DNA of 64,000 nucleotides, taken from assembly GCA_956465555.1 (NCBI GenBank), contig OY101117.1, positions 3,534,001-3,598,000 on the forward strand, read 5' to 3'. This document shows positions 54,061-62,875 of this stretch, one piece after another. This DNA comes from Nitzschia sp. pyKryTriq1. Taxonomy: Eukaryota > Bacillariophyta > Bacillariophyceae > Bacillariales > Bacillariaceae. Every line of letters begins with the position of its first letter. Within the stretch, counting starts at the first letter, position 1. The notes beneath the pieces are model-generated. The model saw only the letters and a list, made by a program, of their open reading frames with translations, did not search any database and was not told the DNA's origin. The position numbers and the translations under genes were made by a program.

Positions 54061-54958
54061 CCACAAAACTAAGAAATTGCCAATGGTGGAAGAGGTTCTA
54101 CCGACGAAGATTTCGAGCACGAGGACACGGCAGCACCATTGGTGGTACTGCTCACATACATAAAACATATATACTAAATTCGAAATACATAATCCTATCA
54201 TACACCATCAGTCAGTAACATTAAAAATTACTACCTATACGAACATTGGAAAGAGGAACGCGCCAATTTTCATACGATAAAGAAGGCTGGCTGTTGTTGT
54301 TGTTGTTTGTTGTTGTTGCCTACTATGATACTTCTCATTGCTCTGATGTTGACAACCCCAACGATCATATGATGATCGCAACGTCGCATCGATTGTGGCA
54401 ACAAGGCAATTACAAAAGGCTTAACATCGAGCAACGATTACACGTACTGTAAGAATGATGATGGTGCTGATATTCGAGCCCAAGAAGTTTCAGCCCCGGC
54501 GCGAGGAGGAGTCAGCCATTTATGTGTGTAAACACACCATAAAGACTAGCAAGAAAGAACGCGTGGAGGTTTGATCGACAATCAACCATGAAATCATCAG
54601 CGAAAGCAACACTCTTCTGATTCCTTGCGAGCCCTCCTCTCAGCATCGTCTTTCGACCTCAAATTGTTGTAGTCTCATCTTACTAGAGTACCATAGTAGC
54701 TCTTTCCACCAGCAACGATGGATGCGACGAATAAAGTCTTTGTGAAGCTGCTCGATATCATCCTGTAAAAATCCGATGCCGTCGTCTCAATTGTGGAACT
54801 TGGAAGCTCATCTAACTTCTTGATCGAAGAGACAAACGAAGTTGGAAAGAGGAGTAATAGTACAGCAATGAAAATACGCTTTCGACTGGCGATGAATGCT
54901 GAAGCAATGACACGATGAAAATAATAATGTACTTCTACTAGTAGTATGAAAGATTATT
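54061..54958. other. Intergenic, no gene supported
   Basis: A 68-codon frame at 54246-54452 is unconvincing. Otherwise AT-rich unique DNA. Confidence 0.4.
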
Positions 54959-55233
54959 GGCACCCGCGGATTCATCGCTTCGTTCCGAATTGAAGGGTAG
55001 TGCAAACGCCAACATCACCAACATAAGGCCCTGGGGCAATATTAATTTCAGAGGAATCTTACTCAAAGCCCAGCATCGAGCAAGAGGACAGCGACGATAT
55101 TACATATGCCCACATGCATTTCTCACGAACTATTAATTGACGAAAATGGAAAGGTCATTGAAGTTGAGCAAGACTGAAACTCACATCATCTACTTTTTTT
55201 CATGATAGTATTATTTTTGTTTCAACGGCTTCT
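54959..55233 (+). repeat. Direct repeat A (partner 56097-56370): copied upstream region
   Basis: About 272 bp nearly identical to 56097-56370, with about five differences. It starts GGCACCCGCGGATTCATCGC and ends TTGTTTCAACGGCTTCT. The partner lies directly upstream of the 56511 gene, so this is a copy of that gene's upstream region. Confidence 0.95.
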
Positions 55234-55780
55234 GGATCAAGTCCGTGCCATTGATCGGAATCAAGAAATTCCCCATGAGGGTGCCTTTTGCGATTTGGTA
55301 TGGAGCGATCCGGAAGATATTTCGAACAGTTGGCAATTATCCCCTCGCGGTGCCGGATATTTATTTGGCAAGCGCGTCACCGATGAATTCCATCACGTCA
55401 ATTCGTTACAATTCATGGCCCGGGCCCATCAATTGGTCATGGAAGGACGAAAGTATCATTTCGATCAACGATTAGTCACAGTGTGGAGTGCACCCAATTA
55501 TTGTTATCGATGTGGCAATGTCGCGGCCATTTTGGAAATTGGTAATGGTGGTAATGGTAGTAGTAATACTACTGGTGGTGGTAATAATATTGGAAATAAC
55601 GATGGTAATGACGACAACGACGATGACAACAATATTCCGCAACGATTTCAATTCTTTCAAGAAACGGCCGAAAGTGTCCATGGACCACGAGGAGAAGAAC
55701 GTGCTCAACTCGTTTATGCGCATATGCGACTACGTGCCCATCCGCACATGCGCATGAGTAGGATCATTTTGAATCCGTGA
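55202..55780 (+). pseudogene. Chimeric duplicate: 3' half of the PP6 gene behind a copied upstream region
   Basis: 55232-55715 matches PP6 exon 2 (50498-50982) from [12 protein letters not shown] through [11 protein letters not shown] to EERAQLV. Differences are almost confined to the Asn/Gly/Asp-coding microsatellite (here [15 protein letters not shown] in place of [12 protein letters not shown]). ATG 55202, in direct repeat A, is in frame and would give a 192-residue protein ([14 protein letters not shown]...), with a novel tail [18 protein letters not shown] replacing VPYFL. The GDxHG, GDxVDRG, GNHE and HGG motifs are absent, so no phosphatase activity is expected. It could be a pseudogene or a young chimeric gene. 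Confidence 0.85.
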
Positions 55781-56096
55781 TGACAACCACTATATGCATA
55801 AGAATATGCACAACAGATTTGTTGAATGGGTCAAAATCTGAACCAGGTATGTACAACCAGTCAGATGCATGATGGTCTCGTGCATGCCGAACACAGTTCT
55901 TATATGCGCATATGCACCATATGCGCATATGCGTGCCGATCTATATTGACCATGGTGGTGTGCTGTTGTGGTTGTAGCGACTTGTGTTTTTTTTTTGGTT
56001 GAACTGAGAGAGCGATCGAAGGGTTCTCCCCGGACGACGGATAGACGTGTGTCCGGTTGACGTACGTACAAAGAGCGCTGGCATGTAACCCCTCCC
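55716..56096. other. Segment with ATATGCGCATAT palindromes
   Basis: Sits between the PP6 fragment and repeat A'. CATATGCGCATATG-type palindromes occur at about 55720-55732 and twice at 55899-55932. No coding support. Confidence 0.5.
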
Positions 56097-56370
56097 GGCA
56101 CCCGCGGATTCATCGCGTCGTTCCGAATTGAAGGGTCGTGCAAACGCCAACATTACCAACATAAGGCCCTGGGGCAATATTAATTTCAGAGGAATCTTAC
56201 TCAAAGCCCAGCATCGAGCAAGAGGACAGCGACGATATTACATATGCCCACATGCATTTCTCACGAACTATTAATTGACGAAAATGGAAAGGTCATTGAA
56301 GTTGAGCAAGACTGAAACTCACATCATCTACTTTTTTTCATGATAGTATATTTTTGTTTCAACGGCTTCT
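56097..56370 (+). repeat. Direct repeat A' (partner 54959-55233)
   Basis: Original-looking copy of the 272-bp repeat, continuous with the leader of the 56511 gene (CGGCTTCTCGCTTTGCTTTC). Likely contains its promoter. Confidence 0.93.
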
Positions 56371-56510
56371 CGCTTTGCTTTCCGACCGAAGGAATAGTTC
56401 TGACACATACTACAACACACAATATCACATCATCCGCATCAACAACATATAAAGCGACAACTTCACCAACCAACAACTTAACCCAACAATCACAAACATC
56501 CAACACCACC

Positions 56511-57098
56511 ATGACTTTGAAACGAACTGGCATCAGCGATGATTCACCAGCACTTGTACTACACGGCTTCCTCAATCAGCTGCTGGTGGTCGAAAAGCAG
56601 GCCGTCGAGGGCGTCTCGTCAGTACCAGTGGTCGAAGATAATGCCCGATCGCATGGAACGGAAGAGTTTCACGACAGTTTCTCTCGCAGGCCACCTACGC
56701 CATCCAACAGTTTCCTCAAACGTCAACTATTAGCTCGATGGGATGATTCGTTTGAATTGTCAGAACGAAGTCCGGGCTCTACTACTACGACTTCTCCTCT
56801 CGATAGTCAGCACAACAAGCACTACTACCAGCATCACCACCTGCAGCAGCAGCAGCACCAAAAGACGGCGTCACCGGCAGCCTTATTCTCTCCGAACAGT
56901 GTCATGACTCTGGAAAAACTCCTGGCAATCTCTTCTTCGAATCGGCGGAAGACGACGACGACGAAGGTGGAACAAGAAGAAGAAGGACTGTCGAGAAAGG
57001 GTCAAAACAAGAACAACAACAAAAATGGTCATTCTACTTCTACCTCTACTACTAGTACAGCGGACATATTGAAGGCGTTACCGTTGGATAATATTTAG
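56511..57098 (+). CDS. Hypothetical Gln/His/Thr-rich protein
   Basis: 195 residues from ATG 56511 (CAACACCACCATGACT). The leader CAACAACT..ACCCAACAATC is A/C-rich and unstructured, as in many highly expressed diatom transcripts. The N-terminal half is best conserved-looking: GISDDSPALVLHGFLNQLLV, then SRRPPTPSNSFLKRQLLARW. It ends with a Thr/Lys/Asn-rich region and ADILKALPLDNI. No domain recognised. Its upstream region has been duplicated (54959-55233). Confidence 0.6.
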   Translation: MTLKRTGISDDSPALVLHGFLNQLLVVEKQAVEGVSSVPVVEDNARSHGTEEFHDSFSRRPPTPSNSFLKRQLLARWDDSFELSERSPGSTTTTSPLDSQHNKHYYQHHHLQQQQHQKTASPAALFSPNSVMTLEKLLAISSSNRRKTTTTKVEQEEEGLSRKGQNKNNNKNGHSTSTSTTSTADILKALPLDNI

Positions 57099-57904
57099 AG
57101 AAATACTGCCCGTCATACTGATTTAAAAGGGAGTCCTACTACTAGAGAGACTATACTCATTTTGACGTCGAGCAACGCCGCCCCTTTACTACTAGATAAT
57201 AATGAAGATCGACTAGTAGTCGAGTAGACGACCAGGGCTACCCGGAGACTAGTCTACTAGTAGAGTACTCTACTCTACTAGCCTACTCTAGAGCGTAGAA
57301 CTCTAAAGACTTGTCGGCTCGAACTCTTTACAGGGCGATTAGATAGGAGTACTACTAGTCGTAGTGAACAGCTCTACTTCTTCTACTCTACTACTACTAG
57401 TAGTAGAGTACTTATTGGTAGCAATTCTACGAAAACTTTACTTTCCCGGTTGAAATCTGAATAGTATCAACCTCTACTTGACTTCGCAAAGATCTACTAC
57501 TCTACTACTACTAGAGTAGAGTAGAGTAGTAGAATACAAGAGCTACTACTACCCGGAGACTACGGGTACTCCGTTCCGCTAGCTACCAGATAGCTAGCTG
57601 GCTAGGAGATAGCTAGCTCTCTAGTAGAGTAGAGCAAGCTAGTTAGCTAGTTTGATAGCTACTGTTGTAGAGTGGATCTAAAGACTGTCGACTCGAACTC
57701 TTTTTCAGAGCTACTACCACTGCTACTAGTAGATAACGTTGCTTTCGACTTGTTCCTTTAATGTTACATTTGCTCTCGTCGATGACTGGGTATGTATGTA
57801 TGTATGTATGCATGTACTCGTTGTTCGTTTGTTTGTTTGTTTGTTTCCGTCGTTCGTTCGTTCGTTCGTTCGTTCGTCAATTCATTGTTTCATTCGTTCT
57901 TGTT
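57099..57904. other. Intergenic, dense TAG/CTA trimers and TTCG/TTTG tetramers
   Basis: 57120-57740 is almost entirely CTA/TAG/GTA/TAC trimers. (GTAT)n at 57790-57812, (TTTG)n at 57827-57846 and (GTTC)n at 57850-57878 follow. The motif AAGACT.GTCG.CTCGAACTCTTT occurs at about 57306 and 57671. Confidence 0.5.
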
Positions 57905-60841
57905 TTACATAATCCCCAATCCAGCCGCATTGGAATGATACGACGTAGTAGCGAGCATGGAAAGGGCGTTGCCATTAAAGTATTCTTCTTGCAAATGAAG
58001 ATAGACCATACTGAGAATCGTCACGACTGCGACACTGACCAGGGTCGTCGTGACAATCGCCACGGGTAGACCAATCAATAACCACCCGATGAAACCAAAG
58101 ATACTCTTGAAGATCATTCCCAGAAAGATGGCCAAGACATCGCTACTGGCAGAAGAACTAGCTTCTTCTTCCTCGGCGGTCGCCTTCTTCTTGGATGGTG
58201 CAGTAGTAGTAGTAGCAGCAGCAGCAGCAGAAGGGACGTCAATGGTAGCGGGTGGATATGGAATATCGGCCGTATCGACGGCAATCGAAGACGTAAGAGG
58301 TTTGCCCTTCTCTGTTGTTGTACTCGATACTGCTGGAGCAGCAGCTGGTCGATCCTTGAATCCCAAAGCCGTACTGGTCAAGGTACGACAATATTGTTCT
58401 CTCACCAGTAACGCTTCTTCCACCACTTGATCCAAACTATAATCCCGCTCGACCCCTTCATTGTCAATGTATGTGACCATACCCAAGGGACGATCGTATT
58501 GATCCAGAGGGACAGTCTTCCATTCCTCACCTTCACCCTCACCCTCATTATCATCTCCATCATTATTGACATTGTTATTGTTATTGTCATTGGATTGATA
58601 TCGGACCGTGGCAGTATCGTACAACAAGAGTACCAGTACCGCCGCCTCGTTATTTGCCTTGACAATCGCTGCGACTTCGAGAGACGAGGACGTCGAGACG
58701 TGAGCCTTGCGAGAATATTGCGCATGTGTCAGTGTACTGATCGAATCAAACAAGAGATCATGACTATTGTTGATGTTGTTGTTGTTGTTGTTGTTGTGAT
58801 CCTCCTCAGTCGTCTCCATCATCGTTGTCGTCATTATTCCATACGGACGCCGAATGATATAAGTGGCGAGTGGCGAATCGTACTGATAGGGAATACATGA
58901 CGCGGCTTCTCTAAAATAAGAAAGGAGCTGCCGTTCCACCAACACCATGTTGGGAGGAGGAGCCTCGTTGTTGTTGTTGTTGCTGTTCTTGTTGTCCTCC
59001 TGCTGCTGTCCTTTTTCCTGTTGCCCAGCATGAAACAATGATGATGACGATAATTTGGGTTGAGGAGCCGTGGCTGTCGCAGTCGTCAATCGATGCCAAA
59101 AAAGAGGAGGACGACCACCCCCGCCATGTCTCGTCGGCGTACTAGCCGCAATCGCCGATCCACTGCTGCTTTCGTACGAAAGAGGTGGGACACCAACGAC
59201 TTGGGCTCGAGCCCATTGCAATGCGGCTTGTTCTCCTTGTTCGTCGGAAATTTGCAACATTTTTTGCAATGACTTGGGTTGCGGAGTACTTGGCATACTT
59301 GATGATGATGATGCCATGGTCGCTGCCACGGCTTGCGTCGCGGCTTGTGCCGCCGCATCACGTGCTTCCATCAAGGCCTGTTCCAATTGCGCCACTTGTT
59401 GCAAGGCCTTTTTCTTTTCTTGCAACGACTCTTGCAGAGCTTGTTCCAAACGAGCCGAAGCTTGCGACGACGACTGAATGGATGACATCATGAAGGAAGA
59501 ATCTTTGGAAGACGATGGTGGAATATCACCGCCGCCGCCGCCGCCACCCAAACTATCACTCCCACCATAGCCACCATATCCACCACTATTACTATTGCTG
59601 TTGCTCAATCCATCTCGTAGATTCTTGATGCGTTCCCGACGCGAAGTAGTAGAACTGGTCGGCGGTACGAGTACTTTGCTCGGTGTTTGCATCGGAGCAG
59701 GAGTCTTGGCATCCTCCAAAAGTACGGGATCGTCGTCATGACGATGATGATGATGATGATGTTCGGGTTTGAGTGGCGTCCGATCCATTGTTTTGGCCGT
59801 CAATGGAGGTCCTGAAGCGGGTGTGGTTGTTTTCAAGGTCGTCGCCGTCACATCCGTATCATCATTATACTTATTCATGACGGTAATGACCGGAGTCGGT
59901 GCCTTGGCTGCCAGTGGCGGTTCGGGAGCAGTCGGAGGACTACCTCGAGGAGGTGGTGCTGGAGGCCCTACTGCTGGTCCTACTCCTGCTGGAGTCCTTG
60001 ATGACAACAACAAGGCCGTCTGGGGAGAGACCGGCGATGGTCGACGACTCGACAATAGAGGACCTTCCTTGGCCTTGCTGCTGGTCTTGCTGCTGGTCTT
60101 TGGTACTACCACCACCACACCACCACCTCCACTTTTGGTAGCCGCCGCCGCCGCCGCCGCTACTGATGATGATGGTGGTGGAGGAGGAGGAGGCGGACGT
60201 GCCGGAGGAGCACTCTTGGCACGCAGCGAGGATGATGCTGCTGCTGCATTGTACTCCAACTTTCGTGCTGCTGCTGTATTAGGTGATGATGCTGGCGGCT
60301 GTTTGGGAATCATCAATGGCAATAAGGGATGGGTAGGTATCGCCAGGGCAGGAACAGCCGACTTTGTGGTTTTCGGACTTTTCTTGACGGACGGAAACAA
60401 ATCGGAATGATGGCGCATGACGGGACCTCCGGGCTTGGGCGGTGCTGCTGCTGCTGCTGCTGCTGCTGGAGGAGGAGGAGGCCCGCCAGCTGGAGTGGTG
60501 GTGACGGGTGGACGCTTGCTGGCAGCGGTTCGAGAGTCTCGTTGGGCTTGCAATCGTCTCAACTCGGCCCTCCGGCGGGCAATGGCATCGGCCGCACTTT
60601 CCATGCTCGAGAGCGGTGGTGTTGTTGTTGTTGTTGTAGTAAATGTAGTGGTGGTGTTGTTGACGGCCGCAGTAGAGGCACTGGCAATACTGCTACTCGT
60701 ATTGTTGTTATTGGAATTGTTATTGCTGAAACGACTGGGCGTACTTCCACCGCGTTGTTTCTTGAGAGGCTGATGTTGATGATGATGATGCTGGGTGCGA
60801 AGAGGAGACAACAAGTTGCTGCTGTCTTCGGGGTTGTTCAT
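57905..60841 (-). CDS. Large low-complexity/coiled-coil protein with C-terminal membrane segments
   Basis: Intronless, 978 residues from ATG 60841 (the frame extends three codons 5' from a TTG). Residues 1-400 are disordered, rich in Asn, Ser, Pro and Ala, with RRAELRRLQAQRDSR as an early helix. A coiled coil follows at about 465-515 (ARLEQALQESLQEKKKALQQ). Then come DEQGEQAALQWARAQVVGVP and a globular-looking part, LVERQLLSYFREAASCIPYQ, YIIRRPYGIMTTTM, AAVLVLLLYDTATVRYQ and PLGMVTYIDNEGVERDYSLD. Near the C-terminus are two hydrophobic stretches (IFKSIFGFIGWLLIGLPVAI and VSVAVVTILSMVYL), so it is likely anchored in a membrane as a hairpin. Function unknown; conservation of the 660-860 region is inferred from its composition only. 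Confidence 0.75.
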   Translation of the reverse strand: MNNPEDSSNLLSPLRTQHHHHQHQPLKKQRGGSTPSRFSNNNSNNNNTSSSIASASTAAVNNTTTTFTTTTTTTPPLSSMESAADAIARRRAELRRLQAQRDSRTAASKRPPVTTTPAGGPPPPPAAAAAAAAPPKPGGPVMRHHSDLFPSVKKSPKTTKSAVPALAIPTHPLLPLMIPKQPPASSPNTAAARKLEYNAAAASSSLRAKSAPPARPPPPPPPPSSSVAAAAAAATKSGGGGVVVVVPKTSSKTSSKAKEGPLLSSRRPSPVSPQTALLLSSRTPAGVGPAVGPPAPPPRGSPPTAPEPPLAAKAPTPVITVMNKYNDDTDVTATTLKTTTPASGPPLTAKTMDRTPLKPEHHHHHHRHDDDPVLLEDAKTPAPMQTPSKVLVPPTSSTTSRRERIKNLRDGLSNSNSNSGGYGGYGGSDSLGGGGGGGDIPPSSSKDSSFMMSSIQSSSQASARLEQALQESLQEKKKALQQVAQLEQALMEARDAAAQAATQAVAATMASSSSSMPSTPQPKSLQKMLQISDEQGEQAALQWARAQVVGVPPLSYESSSGSAIAASTPTRHGGGGRPPLFWHRLTTATATAPQPKLSSSSLFHAGQQEKGQQQEDNKNSNNNNNEAPPPNMVLVERQLLSYFREAASCIPYQYDSPLATYIIRRPYGIMTTTMMETTEEDHNNNNNNNINNSHDLLFDSISTLTHAQYSRKAHVSTSSSLEVAAIVKANNEAAVLVLLLYDTATVRYQSNDNNNNNVNNDGDDNEGEGEGEEWKTVPLDQYDRPLGMVTYIDNEGVERDYSLDQVVEEALLVREQYCRTLTSTALGFKDRPAAAPAVSSTTTEKGKPLTSSIAVDTADIPYPPATIDVPSAAAAATTTTAPSKKKATAEEEEASSSASSDVLAIFLGMIFKSIFGFIGWLLIGLPVAIVTTTLVSVAVVTILSMVYLHLQEEYFNGNALSMLATTSYHSNAAGLGIM

Positions 60842-61524
60842 TGAATTCAATTCAATTCAATTCGATTCGATTCTTTACAATGAAAGGCAATGAAATGCAA
60901 TGAAACGAAAGGCGATAATGATAATCCGTCGCTTTGTATTGTGTTGTTTTGTGTTGTGTTGTGTTGTGTTTTTTGCTGTTGCTTGCTGTATTTTTTATTT
61001 GGGCGTCATTGTCGCCATCTTCGCCAAAGATCGCGAGTGCAGCCTGCGCTACACGTACGCAGTAACGCACAGCACAGAGCGCAGAGCGCAGGCGGCAGAT
61101 GATGGGGTTATGTACATCCGTACGCGTGTGTGTGTACGGGTACCAGTACTGTACAGTAAAGATGATGACGTTATCCGTCATTGAGGTCGTCGGTCGCGTC
61201 AGTGTCGAGTAAAAATGAAGGAGGCTGAACATACGAAGGTATGACAGCTGATATACGTATGTATGAAGTATGGTGGTGTTAGACATCATATGTCGGGAAC
61301 GATATTTTGTGTGTGTGACAGCCAACCATTACTTGGAGATGAATTGAAAAGTGCGAACAATGAAACGTATGGGATTGTCATTAAATTTTAATAATCCGAT
61401 TTGCATGAAAATATCAGATCGCAATAGACTATCGTAGCAACCAAGTGGATATCTTTACAAGATTCCAGGTCTGATACGCATATAGCTATTTGCTTCAACA
61501 TTATTAAAATTTAATCGCGGAGGC
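60842..61524. other. Divergent intergenic region
   Basis: (ATTCA)n just before the 60841 start, (TTGTG)n at 60934-60965. The right part is AT-rich and unique. Confidence 0.4.
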
Positions 61525-62139
61525 ATGGTGGAACAACCAGCCCAAACCCCAAGTAATGGGATCGGCGGCGGTCGTTACAACAAAAGACGCGGTAACAACA
61601 CGAGCACGGCTACTGACAAACAGCGCCCTGCGCCCTCAACTAAGAAGTTTGACTACATACAGCGCACATTCAAGGAGAATGCGGGGCTCTTGGCGGGGGC
61701 GGTAAAAAACATCGCTGACCCTGGATTCATCAGACCTACCGCCCCGCAGTCAGTGCAGTCAGTGCAGTCAGTGCAGTCAGTGCAGTCAGTGCAGTCAGTG
61801 CAGTCAGTGCAGTCAGTGCAGTCAGTGCAGTCAGTGCAGTCAGTGCAGTCAGTGCAGTCAGTGCAGTCAGTGCAGTCAGTGCAGTCAGTGCAGTCAGTGC
61901 AGTCAGTGCAGTCAGTGCAGTCAGTGCAGTCAGTGCAGTCAGTGCAGTCAGTGCAGTCAGTGCAGTCAGTGCAGTCAGTGCAGTCAGTGCAGTCAGTGCA
62001 GTCAGTGCAGTCAGTGCAGTCAGTGCAGTCAGTGCAGTCAGTGCAGTCAGTGCAGTCAGTGCAGTCAGTGCAGTCAGTGCAGTCAGTGCAGTCAGTCCTT
62101 CGTCAGTCAGGCAATCATGCGATGCGATGTGTTTGTTGA
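61525..62139 (+). CDS. Hypothetical protein made largely of a QSV repeat
   Basis: 204 residues from ATG 61525. The first 74 residues look like a normal basic N-terminus (FDYIQRTFKENAGLLAGAVK, NIADPGFIRP). Then 39 tandem QS(V) tripeptides are encoded by a 9-bp minisatellite, followed by RQSGNHAMRCVC. No domain recognised. The intact frame through the array is automatic for a 9-bp unit without internal stops, so coding status rests on the N-terminus. Confidence 0.4.
   Translation: MVEQPAQTPSNGIGGGRYNKRRGNNTSTATDKQRPAPSTKKFDYIQRTFKENAGLLAGAVKNIADPGFIRPTAPQSVQSVQSVQSVQSVQSVQSVQSVQSVQSVQSVQSVQSVQSVQSVQSVQSVQSVQSVQSVQSVQSVQSVQSVQSVQSVQSVQSVQSVQSVQSVQSVQSVQSVQSVQSVQSVQSVQSVLRQSGNHAMRCVC
61747..62097. 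repeat. 9-bp minisatellite CAGTCAGTG, 39 copies
   Basis: 38 perfect units from 61747 and a final unit ending in C. No interior variant was seen. Confidence 0.97.
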
Positions 62140-62252
62140 AACAACGGTGAAAAGCCAGACTATTGTATCACTAAGATAACAAAGTCAGTCTAAGCTAAAC
62201 ACGCAGTGTAACAGTAACCTTCGTATCGTTAGATTCGTAGACAACAATGAGA

Positions 62253-62686
62253 TCAAGAGATGATACTCATTGTTGTTTTCCTCATCGCATTTACCGGTGA
62301 ATTTTTCCACGCGCGGGACGTTGCTATGTCCCCTCCGGTTCCTAAATCTCGCGCACGCCTGGCACTCCGAATCTGTGCTTCTGTGTAGAATGTTTTGTTT
62401 TCTTCTACCGTGCTCACGAATTGTGCCTTGATCTCCATTTTGTTTTCCAATGGTTTATGGACATACAGTCCATTGTATCGCTTGAATGGGATTGTCTTTT
62501 CACTTGAGATATGGACGAGAACGCGAATGCTTGAAGGAACTTTTTCATGAGCATGATGTTGATGATGATGATGCTACGTAGCGACGAGTCAACGCAGTCC
62601 ATCAGCCAAGCTTCGCACTTATCAAGGAGAGTACTGACGAGTTGGGTTTGATCGACTAGTAGATTAGGATGAATTGTTAGTAGCAT
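62253..62686 (-). mobile_element. Possible fossil Ty1/copia fragment
   Basis: The minus-strand translation contains NKTFYTEAQIRSARRARDLG, resembling the segment between protease and integrase of diatom Ty1/copia polyproteins (N...(F/Y)T...(V/I)..A..AR.L). Truncated at both ends, with several breaks and no terminal repeats seen. Old. The assignment is tentative. Confidence 0.4.
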
Positions 62687-62875
62687 GCAAAAGAAGACGA
62701 AGCAGCCGAGAAAGAAGATAATCCAATCCGTCTTATCAGAGCTCTACTACTACTAGTGGAGAGATAATAGTCTCCCCATGGCGATCCATAATTTCCTCAG
62801 TTTCCCAACTAGAAATAGTAATGTCGACCCAAGCTTCGTAGCTCATAGTACTTGTTGTATTTAGCTTTATGTTTG

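Noticed and set aside
54246-54452. 68-codon frame with a hydrophobic run (WLLLLLFVVVAYY)
   Set aside because: Hydrophobicity comes from a (TTG)n microsatellite; no signal peptide context, homolog or gene structure.
59769-60410. 213-codon plus-strand frame inside the 57905-60841 gene
   Set aside because: Antisense of Pro/Ala/Gly-rich low-complexity codons; the minus-strand frame is 978 codons long.
61747-62097. Possible CRISPR-like array
   Set aside because: The 9-bp units are contiguous with no spacers, so this is a minisatellite.
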